Assembly: GCA_013398295.1 (NCBI GenBank)
Contig: VZSF01006823.1
Span: 372,001-436,000 of the forward strand
DNA from: Chionis minor
Taxonomy: Eukaryota > Chordata > Aves > Charadriiformes > Chionididae
DNA length: 64,000 nucleotides
Reading direction: 5' to 3'
Positions 38,983 through 50,990 of the stretch are shown here, piece by piece. The notes below the pieces were generated by a model, which made no database searches, was not told where the DNA came from, and saw only the letters and a program-made list of their open reading frames with translations. Position 1 is the stretch's first letter. The number at the start of each line of letters is the position of its first letter. The position numbers and the translations under genes were made by a program.

Positions 38983-38986
<4 letters not shown>
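36985..38986. other. Unique non-coding DNA
   Basis: No gene is recognised. It includes a T-rich run near 38171-38184, a TTTA-rich stretch at about 38652-38676, and an 18-bp tandem duplication (TTAGCCTGTGATTATGTG at 38853-38870, a variant copy at 38871-38888). Confidence 0.55.

Positions 38987-39013
<27 letters not shown>
38987..39013 (+). repeat. Poly-A tract (A27)
   Basis: Twenty-seven A residues lie between GGACTTT and TTAGTGGC. No CR1 or SINE body is recognisable next to it, so its origin is unclear. Confidence 0.9.
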
Positions 39014-39508
39014 TTAGTGGCAGTATTTGTCGGGTTAGTACAGTTAAAGTTGTTAATGCTTAAATAGGTGAAATTAATCTTGAGGGAAGTTGTTATTCGT
39101 GTTTCACACGTGGCTATTTGGACTGAGGCTGAGCGAATGCCGACAGCGGACTTGTGCTCTACCCCATCACCTGGGATACAAATCCCAGCTGGGTCTGCTT
39201 GTGCTTCAGGCACGTTAACTGGAGCGTGGTGCGGAAACTGCGCCGGTGCTCGCTGTTTTTCTGCCAGCTTGCTGGCTCCAGGGGGGACCGTGGGACTCTG
39301 AACCTGCACGGTGAGGCTGTAGTGTGCCGTGTTTGGTGGGGTTTGGTGGCAAAAGCAAGTTAAAAAGAGTTTTGCTTTCCCCTGGTTCAGAAAAGGATGG
39401 TTGTTAATAATTTCGGATGAGCTCACCAGTGTAGCTCACCGTTTGGCCCTGGAGCAGCACGGAGGGCAGCTTGCTGTAGGGCGAGGAGAGGTGAGAACCG
39501 GCAGGACA
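39014..39508. other. Unique non-coding DNA
   Basis: Open frames on both strands in 39068-39571 overlap and are unrecognised. Confidence 0.5.
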
Positions 39509-39550
39509 GAAGTGCCAAGGTCGCACAGAAGCAGAGGTAGAACTGTGTCC
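39509..39550 (+). repeat. Possible MIR-like SINE fragment
   Basis: GAAGTGCCAAGGTCGCACAG followed by AAGCAGAGGTAGAACTGTG resembles the MIR segment 'TTGCCCAAGGTCACACAG ... GTGGCAGAGC'. It is short and diverged. Confidence 0.3.
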
Positions 39551-39946
39551 GTGGCAATTCTGGTTTGGTAGTGTGCGGTTTAGCAATGTGCAGAAAGCCC
39601 CAGATGAAGTGTTCATCCTGTCGTCCCTCTGTTAATAGCCAGAGTTCTGCCTTTTAAGATTTGCCGAGTGAGACCTGTCAGAGATGTGATTAGAATTTGC
39701 TTCCCGCTCTGTTCTCGCTGCAAGCCACTCGCCGTTCCCCTTATTCTAGAGTAAATCGATTAGGACTCAATAAAAAGCACGGGGAGAACCCGCTTGTCAC
39801 TTCTTAAATGTCTCAGCCTGTTTGGAGACTTTGCCTGAATCCCTGAGCAAGTGGGAGCTCTTTCTAGTGTGAATTCCCCGCATCTATAGTTTCCCTGGCT
39901 AACAAGGGAAGGCAATATACATAGGACAGAACAGGTTTCTATTCAG
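39551..39946. other. Unique non-coding DNA, partly CNE-like
   Basis: No gene is recognised. The part at about 39700-39800 (GAGTAAATCGATTAGGAC, ACTCAATAAAAAGCACG) is repeat-free and might be regulatory, but nothing decisive is visible. Confidence 0.45.
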
Positions 39947-40142
39947 CCGTGGAGAAAGCACTTGTGAATGTTGCAGGAAATGAGATCTTAAGTCAGTGCA
40001 TAAAACAATCTAATCCATCACAGCCCCTAGAATGGCCCCTCATAACTCAGGGGCTGTCATACCCCTTTGTGTGCATGAAGGCAGTTGTGGAAGAAGTGAC
40101 GAACTGCGCACATATTCTGCTAAATCCGTTCTGGCAGCTGAG
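39947..40142 (+). other. Exon-like interval of unknown identity, with hairpin
   Basis: The interval begins after TTTCTATTCAG and ends at CAGCTGAG followed by GTAATA, a good donor. It is open in the phase read from GTG at 39949. The peptide ends ...HILLNPFWQLR and matches no family I recognise. A 9-bp perfect inverted repeat (ACAGCCCCT 40020-40028, AGGGGCTGT 40049-40057) lies inside. It could be an exon of an unannotated transcript or chance. Confidence 0.15.
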
Positions 40143-40500
40143 GTAATATATTTTCAATGCCAAGTCACATAATTTTACTTTAGCTCATTTGACTCCAGGC
40201 TACAAAGCTATTCCAGAAAACAAAGGGATGGTGTTTGAATAATGAATAATAATGAATTTAATTCCGTGAGCTTGTGCTGGGCTGAAGCCTCTAGGAGGTT
40301 AAATGCAGATAAAGTAATGGAAAGCAAAAGTTTTACCTTACAAAATAGTATTATTCTACTCTAGTTGTCTTGACTTCATTAGGCATTGGTACCTTTGGAC
40401 AGACGCAGCTGGCATATGAATTTAAAACTAATACATCATTAAGCATGATTTACAGATTTACACCTACAAAATAGCATAGAATTACTCTCGGCATCGCCTT
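40143..40500. promoter_or_regulatory. Candidate conserved non-coding element
   Basis: An AT-rich, repeat-free block holds GAATAATGAATAATAATGAA (about 40238-40257), GGTTAAATGCAGATAAAGTA (a GATA motif) and AATACATCATTAAGCATGAT. It has no open frame. It is called on composition only. Confidence 0.22.
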
Positions 40501-43490
40501 TTTTGCTCTCTGGTTTTGGGTTTTTTTCTCGTCCTGTTATTTTCTCTCGTTTTTGATAGTTGTAGACCTTCATGGTAGTTGCAAAGAAATCTGAGCATAT
40601 CATTGCACCGTGACAGCTACACGTGCACTCTTTTTTTTGGTGTCACCCGACATCCTCAGCTGATAATTCAGTGCTTTTCAAGAAGGAAGTAAGGCGATAT
40701 TCCTGTAGTTCGGGACAAAGAGATGATGCCTGTATAACAGCTCAGAGATACCAGTTCTGATGCTGCTTGACACTTTTGACGTTAGTTTAATATTAATGGC
40801 AGGTGGGCAGGTAAGGAGAGGGAGTCCCCTGTAGAGAGATCCTGGAAGATTCTTGAAGATCTTCTTCAAGGAAGACTTTGGTATTTGTTAATTTGCCACA
40901 AACAGGAAATTAAGCACCATAGTGGCATTGAAGACCACCGAGCTCTTACTTGTGCCTCATCCCTTTGGAAATTCCCCTTTCCTTTAGCATTTTAAGAGAG
41001 TTTGAATTTGTTTACAAACCGCCTGGGTTGTGCATGAAGTTGCTTAAGACTCTCAAAGATTCACACAGGCAGATCCAGGCAAGCGGGACTGTGGAGAAGT
41101 GCTACAGATGGTTGTCTGGGAGGTCTCGCCCCATCTGGAGAGGAAGCTGGTGAATGCGTGCACGAGGCTGCCTTAACCTTTGCGTTTCTTACACGGCACG
41201 CGTACGGAGTTGTGCTCGATTAGAGATGCTCTTCCAGCTCAGCTGCTGCTTCTGTGAGTGGGTCTTCTACTGCAGATGGTCTCCTCGGAGCCCCAGCGAG
41301 GGCATGCACGAAGAGGTACATGCCCAGATCCTGCTCCGAGGGGAGAAGGGTGAGGTGAAGGAGGGGAAGCAGGAGCCGAGCAGGAGTATAGCAAACCAAG
41401 GCAGTGGCTGTATGTGGCTTCCCCGAGAGCTGCAGGACAGCCCTGGTGAGGTCCTCCCTGGGGAAGATGAAGGTCTATGGTTGAGGGAGGGGGAAGAAGG
41501 GGACTCGTGGCTCCCCTGCGCTGGGGATGTGCTAAATGGGTCGCTGGCAATCGTGGGGGATGTGCGGCTCTGATCTTTCCTGTGTTTGTAACTTTGCAGC
41601 GTGGCACTACGGAAATCAATGCGATGCCAACAATTCAGCATCGTCTGTTAATTCGTAGTTAGAAGATCATCAGATGAACCAGGAGGTGGAAGTCACCTTT
41701 AGAAACATTTGGTAAGTAGTGAACTTTTACAGGGGGGAAAAAATTCAAAAGCCTTGTTAGGCAAAGTGGGCTTATGGAGAGCCATCTTTGGGAAGAGGGT
41801 AAACAGTGCTTCCTGATGCCATTCCTGAAGAAGAACGATTTATAGAACAGCTATGTGTGGGATGTACGTTCTTTGTCTGCAGCCCGAATGTGGCAATACT
41901 TTGCTAATTTGAGAGAATGAGAAAGCGAAGCTGATTATAAGCAGAAATGAAAAGTCATTCAGGCACCATGTGTATGGGACTTCTAGCAAGCTCCAGCGGA
42001 GGTCCAGGCACTGAATAGTTGCAGGATTATGTGTCATCTCGTGGATCTGTTTTCGTGTTCCAAGCCATCTGGCATACAGGAGTAAACAAACAGCAGAAAA
42101 GATAATAAGTAAACTGGTTTTTAACTATTTTTTCCCCAGTCTTAATACTATGAAAGCAATGGACTTTTAATTCCTAATACAGATTAATTTTAGATTATGT
42201 CTAATATTAAGTGGAATGGCGAATGTTAACATTTCCACCTTACAGGAAAGCAACGTCCCGTTGCCTTTGTTCACAAGACTGTGCAGGTGTTTTCTCCCAG
42301 CTCTAGCTGTGGTGACAAAAGGGGTGAGCACGTCCCTGCCCAAGGCTTCTGTCAAGTTTCTTAACTGATGCTGCTGGATGGTGGTACGTACCCAGCTCTG
42401 GCGCAAGGCAGCTCTCAGCACGACGCTTGGTGTCACCAGGGGAAACTACGGTGGTTTTACTGGAGAATATCCGTTGGTTAACACTGCCTCATCTGAGCAG
42501 CAATTCACAGGTACTGCCTCATACTACTGGGCACGGAATTTCACCACAGCGAGGGAAATTACACTGACCCAAACCATTTTTTTTCCTGGTTTCACTGAGA
42601 AAGGTCTGGTAGAAGGGTTACAGCATCCGCGTACTTGAATTCTCTGTGTTAGTTCAGGGAAGTAATATCTCAGACTAGCTAGAATGGTTTTGAATTTCAT
42701 CAAAAAGTCTTTGAAAAATGTCTATTATTGGTGATTAACTGTACAGTAAATTTAAAACCATAGCTCTATTAAAGTAATCCAAATGTGTGTAGTTAAGGCC
42801 CACTGATATCAGTTCATACCATTTAATTGAGTACTGCATTATTTAATGATTTTTCCTTTTGGTGTAATCTCATTTTGCAAGAAATCTCTCTCAAAAAAGA
42901 AAGGGAGTTTATAGTTTTCCTGTCTATAGAGGAAATCCAAAGCATGTTAACATAAAGGCTTTCCAAAAAAGAAATGGACTTAAGTTCTTGTATTCTGTGG
43001 TAGGCAAAGGAACTCCCATCACGTGCAGGGAATTATATCAGACAACCATTACATCTGCTGCAGTTAGCACTTCTTCAGAACTACTTCAAAATCTGTTGCT
43101 TTTTCTGGGCTGTAAGAGAACTAGGTGGGTCAGGTCAGGGTGCCACTTAGGAGTGTGATGCTCTAATCCCCGCTGCCATCAAACGAGTCAGTCCTACCAT
43201 CCTTCTTACCTCTAACTGCACGTTCCTGCCCCATTTTTGGTGTTCATCGGCATTTATGAGAGAAGCTGGGCCAAGGAGTTTAACTGGCTGAGGAAGACCA
43301 CTGTAAAAAGACCAGTTTAGGCCCTTGGATCCAAAAGAAGAAACGTGTCTACCTTAAAGTATGCGAAGCCCAATTAGAATGGGAATTCTTTTCTTTCAAG
43401 GTGGAAGGCTTGTAAGTAAGGTACAGTGAGAAAAATTGACAGCCCTTTTTCTCTCTCTCTAGTCAATAAGACTTCCAGGAACTTGTCCCA
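40501..43490. other. Unique non-coding DNA
   Basis: No gene is recognised. Overlapping open frames on both strands at 41154-41662 sit in a GC-richer spot and have no domains. Confidence 0.55.
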
Positions 43491-43510
43491 TTTTTTTTTT
43501 TTTTTTTTTT
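43491..43510 (-). repeat. Poly-T tract (T20)
   Basis: A T20 run follows TTGTCCCA and is followed directly by AGACACTATG. Together with CTCTCTCTCTAG just upstream it mimics a splice acceptor, but no coding exon follows. A minus-strand retrocopy tail is an alternative that I could not support with a recognisable body. Confidence 0.88.
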
Positions 43511-45723
43511 AGACACTATGTGAAGTATCCTCCCATCCTATACCATTGTTTGTCCAGAAAAGGAGTGAAGGCAAAGCCTTTTGAAGCTGCATGGCATTAA
43601 CGTTCTCATTTCTGAAAAGTGTATAATACCTTTTAACATTTTAAATAGAATCAGAAATACTAAAGAGAGGGAAATAAGCTCAGGGGGCAGGAATTATCTT
43701 GATACTCTTGGATATGCTCAGTTGCCGTGTTGGTCCTTGCATATGTGTAAGTTGGTGTTTGTTTATGCTTGTTTGATCTGATTTCCCAAAAGTATTTCCC
43801 AAGCTGTGCTCAGACAGAGGCTGTGGGAAGGAACCTTCTGACTGAAATGGAATCCCTCAGTCAAGATGAAATGGGATTTTTTTTCTTCCTTTTTTTTTTT
43901 TTTTTGGGTAAGCTGTTTCCTGGCAAGGTTTTCCTCTGACATTTGCTGGGAGGGTAACCCATTAATTTGAATCCAAGCACCAGCGGGAGCTAATCTGGAT
44001 GACACTAGATCATGCTTGGCATTTGTTTCCACACTGGTTAGGTGCCATGTGAAATATTTCCAGTGTTGACCCATGTTTCCAGCTTTGGAAGCTGTGCTGG
44101 AAAGTGCAGTTATGCTAGAAGAGTCGCCTGATGATTTTATTTTTTTTTTATGAATAGTCCACTGGAAATGTTAACTAGTTCACAGAAAATTCAGGTGCAA
44201 GCACAATTTCACACCTGTGTCAGTACCAGAATGAGGAGCTGGCACACGAATGCCGTCACTGCTATTTATTATGTTTATTGTGGAAATGCTTAACTTCCCC
44301 ATTGAAGATGAGGATTTCACTCCACTGTGTCTACATACGCAGCTTAACCTGCTCTTGAACCCTGCAGAATGCCTCACCATAGCCTGTGTCCACGCATAAA
44401 GGACTCCTAGAATGAGCTGTTTGGGTTGTGGTCCTCGGGGAATACTGCAGAGCTGTGCCTGGAAATAGCAGGTCATGCTCAGAGCTGGCACTCCGCATAG
44501 CGTTGTGTCGACTTAAGAAGTAGCCAAGATTTAAATACTGAGCAGGAAAATATTTTGATCATTCTGTGTTCACGGCAGCAAATAGCTGCTGGTCTGCTTC
44601 CCATGGGCATTGATTGAGTTGAAGTGCTCTTCCCAGTACGGAGTCGGGGTATGTGACGAGAGAAAGATGCAAATGATACGGTTACATACCAATTTCCTAC
44701 TTATTCTGGTACAATGCAGACCAGCTCGTGAAGAACATGATGTTAGTATCTTTATGTATTTTAATTTCTATTCAAATAAATAATTATCAGAAATTTACTG
44801 GGATGATAAAAGAGGGATGGAGGAGTAAATCGCTAGAGCAAAACACTAAAAATCTTGTCTGGACAGTTTAACGTGTTGAGATGCAAAGGTCGACTGTGAA
44901 GGTGCGATCTCTTTGGGAAGCCAATTTTTGGTCTGTTCTCTCCACTTTGCAGTACCCAGCACATGGGGCTTCTACACACTACAGTGTTGTAAGTAATGAG
45001 TGACCATGAGATGGAAAACCAGAGCAAGGATAACCAGGAAGTCGAGGCAGTTACCTGGGAGGGCTGAGTTGTCCTGGTAGTAGAGCATTGCCGACAGACA
45101 GCCTTCTCGCTGCGTTGGAGAGTTTCTCCAGCCTCCTGCCCTTTGAGAGCAAGAAGAAGCTTCTTGACCCTGACTGCTGACTTGGGGCTGAAGGGAGGAA
45201 GGACAAGATTGGGGAAAATTTCCTTGGGGGAGCAAGGACAGAACAGACCCTGGCTTGCTGTAGTCATTCCTGAGTGGATTTCTAGGCTGAAGTTTCCAGC
45301 CCCTGAACTTTTGTCTCTGTAATTATCAAACCTAGGGTGAAGAGTATTATTACATTTCTTGAAGTGCTATAAAGGAGAAATGTTGGGATCCCAAGCTGTT
45401 CTTGCATCCCAGGATAATTTCCAGGGCAGAGTCTTATTAGCATTATCCCACTGCCAGTTCTGGGATCTGGGAATTCAACCCCTTGACTCTAGATGATTAG
45501 CCCAAAGTATGGTCAAGGTTTCTGAGTGACGAGGTGAGCTTTAAAACATACTAATTAGTTTTGATACAAAAGAACCTGCTTTTGCTCAAAGGGAAACATG
45601 CAAACTGGTTTCCCTTGGAATTGCTCTACTTCCCAATTCATCCTCAGTTACAATCAGTTGACTCCTAACACCAACAACTGCACTATTTGTAAATCCAAAC
45701 CTTTTTACCGGTTTTGGTTATCT
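43511..45723. other. Unique non-coding DNA
   Basis: No gene is recognised. A T16 run lies at 43890-43905. The minus-strand open frame at 44833-45267 (144 codons) has no domain and low-complexity Ser/Thr stretches. Confidence 0.55.
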
Positions 45724-45800
45724 CAGGCCTGATCCTAATGCCTTTTGAGATTAGTGGGACTTTTTCAGTTTACTTGAGTAGAAGCTGGGTCAGATCCATA
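45724..45800. repeat. Ancient near-palindromic amniote repeat tail
   Basis: CAGGCCTGATCCTAATGCC at the start and GAAGCTGGGTCAGATCC at the end are approximately reverse complementary. TTAGTGGGACTTTTTCAG lies between them. This parallels the old repeat 'AGGCCTGATCCTGCTCCCATTGAAGTCAATGGGAGTTTTG ...'. Diverged. Confidence 0.45.
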
Positions 45801-46310
45801 TTAGATGCCTGTCACATTGGTACCTAAGCAATTTGTAATTCCAATGAGACCGTAGGTTTGATTTAAGAAATCTTTGATAAAATTGCTTTTGTGTTTAACG
45901 GCCCATTTGTAAAGGCTTCTTTCCCCACAACAGCAGTAAATTGGATATCCTCAGCATCCAGTCATTTCATTGCAAGATGTTTCGCTCTAAGAAAATAATT
46001 TCCAACCTATGTTTCTTTTCTTCTTTTAACTTAAAAGAGCTTCTTGTCGTCTTTGTGGTCAGTGCAGTCCATTTGTAACTGCCTGGTACGAGCTGAAATC
46101 TGTACATTCTTATCTGCCTTGCTTTGTTTCTCTGTACCAAACTGTAAGCAAGCCCTGAAGTTTGTTCAGATTAGGGATCAAACACTGATTTTTCTATTTC
46201 TTTTCTTGCAAATTCCTAGGGGGGAAAAATCAATATGCTAAAGCTGTTGCATCAAGCTTTCAAATCTATGCAGACATCAATAGGCAGCTGTTCCGTGCTT
46301 TTTAGCATTT
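45801..46310. other. Unique non-coding DNA
   Basis: No gene or repeat is recognised. Confidence 0.55.
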
Positions 46311-46407
46311 TGGGCCAAGTTTCTGATTTCAAACAGATTGATGTAAAACCAGAGGAACTTCATAGGAACTTCTCTGGATTTACACCGCTTGCTTAGACTG
46401 GGTCAAG
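46311..46407. repeat. Ancient hairpin-forming amniote repeat
   Basis: The segment reads like the sauropsid repeat 'GGGCCAGATTCTGATCTC ... GGTGTAAATCCAGAG ... CTCTGGATTTACACC ...'. The left arm (about 46336-46360, TGTAAAACCAGAGGAACTT) and right arm (about 46368-46390, ACTTCTCTGGATTTACACC) pair imperfectly over some 20-25 bp. The inverted repeat is inherited from the family consensus. Confidence 0.55.
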
Positions 46408-48135
46408 CTACTAAATCAACCCAAGATCAACATTTTGATTTGCGTTGACTATTAATGTAATAATTAGAATTCGATTGGGACGGGGACACCTGCACCTTCA
46501 TAGCTACTCCCTAGAGAAATTAAAACATAATTTTGTGACATTGTGTGCTGCCCAATATAAATAGCTATTCTTATTTGGAAAATGTATATGAAATAGTATT
46601 TGCTACTTCACCAATTTATTACAAAATAAAATCCTTTCAAGTCAGAGTAATGTTCTCTGCTTTATATTTGAAAAAGAAAACAAATTAATCCCATGATACA
46701 CTGTGACTTGCAATAAAGTTGATCAATGTGATCTATCTCCACAAATTGCAGAACATACCATTCACATTCTTCTGAGTAATACTGTTGTTATGCCTTGAAG
46801 TGTGTTGCTGTTGTTCCTAGTGTTAAGTATAGCATCTTAAGACATTTTAATAGAAAGAAACTAAATGAAAATTGATTGATAAAAGCTCCATCAAGGTGTT
46901 TATTGTTTTTGCCCAGGGGCAAAGCAGAAACTTTTGAAAGCCATGTCATTTGTATTAGATACTGCTTTTCAAAGTGCATGGGCAATGGAGATGTGAACAT
47001 AAAGGTAGGGAATTGCTTTTAATCATTAAGAACTTGTGCAGGGAGCTTGTAGTACAAGGTAGAGCGTCCACCTTCATGCTGGATAATGATGATGTGAAGG
47101 TGTAGGGGAAGGTTGTGTATGCGGTCGTAGTACTGAAGCTGGCATCTATAGCAGCTTCAAGCATATGCAAATGAAAGAGAAAATACCTGATTAACAAGGG
47201 GGACACTATGTTATACTCAGCTACCTTAGACAGGAATGCAGTAGTAGAGACAGAATATGGTTTAGCAGCAGTTGCCCGTGGGGCTTTTAAAGATCTTAAC
47301 CCTTTGGAGCAGGGCTTGATACAACTTTTCTCTCTCTGTTTTTTGGAGTGTTCTGCTTTGATCAGGGCAGAAACAAATCTGTTATCAACAGTAAGAGAAT
47401 TTTAGTGAGGGTAAGAACTGTAAATTGCCCCGTATATATAGGGAAATAACATCCAGTCTGAGAGCCCAAAGTAATAGGAAAGATGATGTTAGTGGAAGGA
47501 GTCTTAAGAGAATTGCGGGAGGACATTTGTTCTTGGCTGTTGTGATGGGACACTGGCTTGAAAATGCCTCCTCCAGACAGTAGTTTGCTGCATGACTGCC
47601 TTCTAACCCCGGCTGCCAAGGCAAACTTGAGTAACCAGCTCAGCTGCGTATGAGTGAGCAGGCTTGAGCTAAACGTGTTATCCCTTGGGTTACTTGTGTG
47701 CTGTAGAGTGGTTATTTTCCCCAAAAAAGAAGTGTGAATGTGTACGGTCAGAAACTTGTTTCCTGTTCCCCGTCAGCCAAGGAGGCCAGGAAACCTGGTG
47801 ACTTTCCTCTTTGTCTACTCAAGATCATTTTGCACTCTCAGGTCTCTATCGGCCTTTTAGCTCTTCAGGTTTGTTAATTGCTCATCACATGTTAAAGGTA
47901 ATTATCTGAAAAGGCAAAAGGTAGAATTGGACCTGGCCTCTCTGGAATCAGATACACAGACAATAGCCGTGCAGACCCCTCGCCTCGTCACACCCAAGTA
48001 GGGGGCCATAGCGGGGAACTAACCCTTGTTAGTGGTAAACTCTGGATACGCAAGTCATGACCGGTTCCTGACTTGAAAAGCCTCCAGTGTAAATGAAAAA
48101 TCAAACCCAAGTTGGAAAAGTTTTGGGAAAATGGC
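46408..48135. other. Unique non-coding DNA
   Basis: No gene is recognised. Minus-strand open frames at 46955-47206 and 47362-47724 lack domains. Confidence 0.58.
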
Positions 48136-48215
48136 AGGTGATGTGACTCACCCAAGACGTTACAGGGTCGGTGGCAGAACCAGAGCTGAGTTCTGGAGTC
48201 CCGTGCAGTGGAGGT
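48136..48215 (+). repeat. MIR-like (CORE-type) SINE fragment
   Basis: GGTGATGTGACTCACCCAAG, TACAGGGTCGGTGGCAGAAC, CAGAGCTGAGTTCTGGAGTC and CCGTGCAGTG follow the order of the MIR 3' region ('AGTGACTTGCCCAAGGTCAC ... GTGGCAGAGCC ... CTGGAGTCCGTGC'). Plus orientation, ancient. Confidence 0.58.
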
Positions 48216-50750
48216 TACGATGGATTTGTTAGCCATATTCCTTACAAGACGGTAGTTGAATTTCTCTACTAGTTCTGCTCTGTTCTCACAACTTGAAGGT
48301 GAAGGATTTTTTGCCCTGATTCCTGATGGTTTGGGGGGCTTTTTTTTGTTGTGTTTTGGTTGTGCAATATAGGCGCCTTAGAAGTGGCATACATGCCGAG
48401 CCGGCCTCTTACGGCCTCTTGGGAAGGTAGCTATTAAAACTGGCTGGAAAGTGTCCCAGCTTTCCCCTCTACCTGAGATGAATTTTGCTTTTTCCTCTTA
48501 GGTGGAAGAAAGAAAAGGCTTTCTGTTGAATATTTCTAGGGAAAAATGAAAAAAAAACTCTATTGAAAAACATGCTACTTTTTTCTTTGAATATGCTATT
48601 AATCATCGGTTAAATAATTTAGGCTAAATAAAGCCCCCAAACTTTAGTTCCAGAAAAGATAGTTGTGGTCAGAACACAGTTTAACAAAACTCAGTAATCT
48701 AAAAGAGGAAACATGAATTCTTTGTTTCTATGCACTATATAAATCCATGTAAACTAATAGATTTATTTCTTTCATACTTGGAGAAGGAAGGAAGGAACTG
48801 TTTCACTGGAGAAGGTTCAAACACTGTAGTGATAAAATCCATGTTACTGTGTGGACAAGTACTGTGTGTAGTTGTAACATTGTTCTATTAGCATTACCAT
48901 TTTTTGGTTCTGGCCTTTCTTATTTGTAGATAGTTTCTGTAGCCCTTCCTCGGCATGCATATGTGCTTGTTTAAAAAAGAACAAAAAGGATCTAACAAAA
49001 CTTTGTAGCTATGGTGTACAACATATCTCTTATGATGGGGTATCAGGTACGTTATTTGAGAAATGGAAGTTTTCAGGCATAATTGCTCAGTGTGTACAAA
49101 CAGTTGTAGTGGCTGTGCCCAAACTACACACGCAGAAACGCACAGTTGAGATTAAACTCTTCCAAGGTCAGGCCCTAGGAATACACTGCGTATCAGCTGT
49201 GCTCGGAGTTGGCAATAGGACTTGAACTAAACATATGACAAGCATATGGAAAATACATTCCATTGCTTTGTATGTTTTAAAAAAAATGTATCCTACTCAA
49301 CGCGCTACTGCCTTTGAGGGCTATAAGATAAAGTGTTGGAAGGTTCAATGACTTTGAGTTGGGAATCCTGGGTACAGCCCAGATGGAGGCCTGATACCAA
49401 AAGCTGCTCTTGCCTTTGAACGTTATTGGCCCCAAAGAAATGAAATTCTTTTTAGCTTTCACCCCACCCCCTTTAAAACAAGATGAGTGCAAACAGTTTC
49501 CACTTGTTTTTGTCCCTGTGCCAACCTGCAGTTTAAGCACAGAGGAAAATGGGTTTTAGGAGGGGATTGGCTCACAAGTGCTCTTGAAGTCAGTGGCATG
49601 AATTGTGAAGGTTTTTGGGAAGTGTAAAAAGCCCATGTTGAATACGTCACTGTTCCTCCAGTGTAGCTATTCTGGTGCTGGTAGAAAAGATGGTTTGAGA
49701 AGCTTGTAGCCACCAGGCCCCATTCTCAGTGTCACGTTGGTGTTTCTCCTTCCTCACCCTGCTTAGGCTGACATAGTCGTTTGTGGATCTGACCCTTGGA
49801 TTAGATCTTTGAGGTGATCAGTACCAATATCTGCACTTCACTTTCCTCTTTTCATTTTACAAAGTTTATTTATACGTGTCATCATTTCATTCTGATGCCT
49901 TAGAAATAACTTGCATTTAGTATCTGTGGGTGGAAGGGCAGGTAGGAGTGTGAACAGGGCTGATGCTTGTACCAAAATCAACCCTCAAGTGATACCTCCG
50001 GTATTTTGTGACGCTTGTGCACTTTACGTGGTTTTGGAGACACCGAACAGCTGTTAACCTTGTTAATTGGGCTGGTGTTTGCCCATACTGTTTGAATACA
50101 GCGTGTGCATTCCTGTGTGGCGAATGTCTCCAGGGATAAGTCGTGCGGGAGGCAGGGTATGGGAGGAATACGCTGACCTCTGGCACCCCCGGGAAGTGTC
50201 ATCCTTGCAGGGAACAGGGTGCTGCTGATGTTGCAGCCTGGCTCGTTGGCACCAAAAGGAACAGTCCTCCTCCACCCCCTCTCCTGCCTCTCCTCTGTGC
50301 GTTCCCGCTTCTGCCACTGTCATCCCGGGCCGAGCTAATCCAGGCAGGAAAATACTTTTTAAATGCTTATTTTTCTATTGTTTTTGCTCCCTAGCCTGCT
50401 CGTTGAAGGGATTCTGCCGTTCGTTACTCAGTATCACACAACTTACGGAGAAGTGGGACCTCCCTTTCTGGGGTCATGATTAAACCACACACTTGTTGGG
50501 AACACATCAAGCCTCTGTTCTCGTCCCAGCTAATCTGGTGGTTACAGCACAGAAGGTGAAAAGATGCCTTAAACATAGCTTTTCCCTTCCTTCTTGCAGT
50601 CTTGCGCCAATTAGGGAATGGAGAAATTGGCTCAAAAGCCTTTATTTTTTCCTGCTTGGTTTCTGTTATTTGTTGTTTTTCTTTTAAAGTAGACTTCCAG
50701 GCCGAATGCAATTTTCCTGTGGGAGTAGATGCTGAGTTCTGCCTGCGTTT
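48216..50750. other. Unique non-coding DNA
   Basis: No gene is recognised. Open frames in 49917-50394 on both strands overlap and are unrecognised. A CTTGAAGTCAGTGGCATGAA word near 49584 may be one more scrap of the ancient repeat family. Confidence 0.57.
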
Positions 50751-50990
50751 TTATCTCCGTAGTTGACAATAATAAAAATTCCAAACAACTTCCCCCGCAT
50801 TCCCCGCGTTGCTGTTGTCATGTTTTCTGCTGGTTGACAAAGTCACCTCTGCGGCCTTAATATTTGGGGACATTTATTTTGCAAAGTACTGGGAGCTGGA
50901 CGGCTTGTTGATGTTTTCAAAAGCTTTCACAAAAGCTGTTGAAACACTGCATGTTGCACAGTTAAGAATTTAGGAATTTTCCACTCCCAC
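50751..50990. promoter_or_regulatory. Candidate conserved non-coding element
   Basis: The block contains GACAATAATAAAAATTCC, GGCCTTAATATTTGGGGACA and TTTCACAAAAGCTGTTGAAA. It is repeat-free with no open frame. It is called on composition and on similarity in style to vertebrate CNEs, not on alignment. Confidence 0.2.

Noticed and set aside
38902..39426. 174-codon minus-strand open frame
   Set aside because: It runs through the A27 tract, which translates as a Phe run. An artefact of low complexity.
43441..43512. Acceptor-like CTCTCTCTCTAG and T20-AG
   Set aside because: Homopolymer and simple-repeat mimicry; no coding exon follows.
44833..45267. 144-codon minus-strand open frame
   Set aside because: No domain, no splice context, and ordinary composition.
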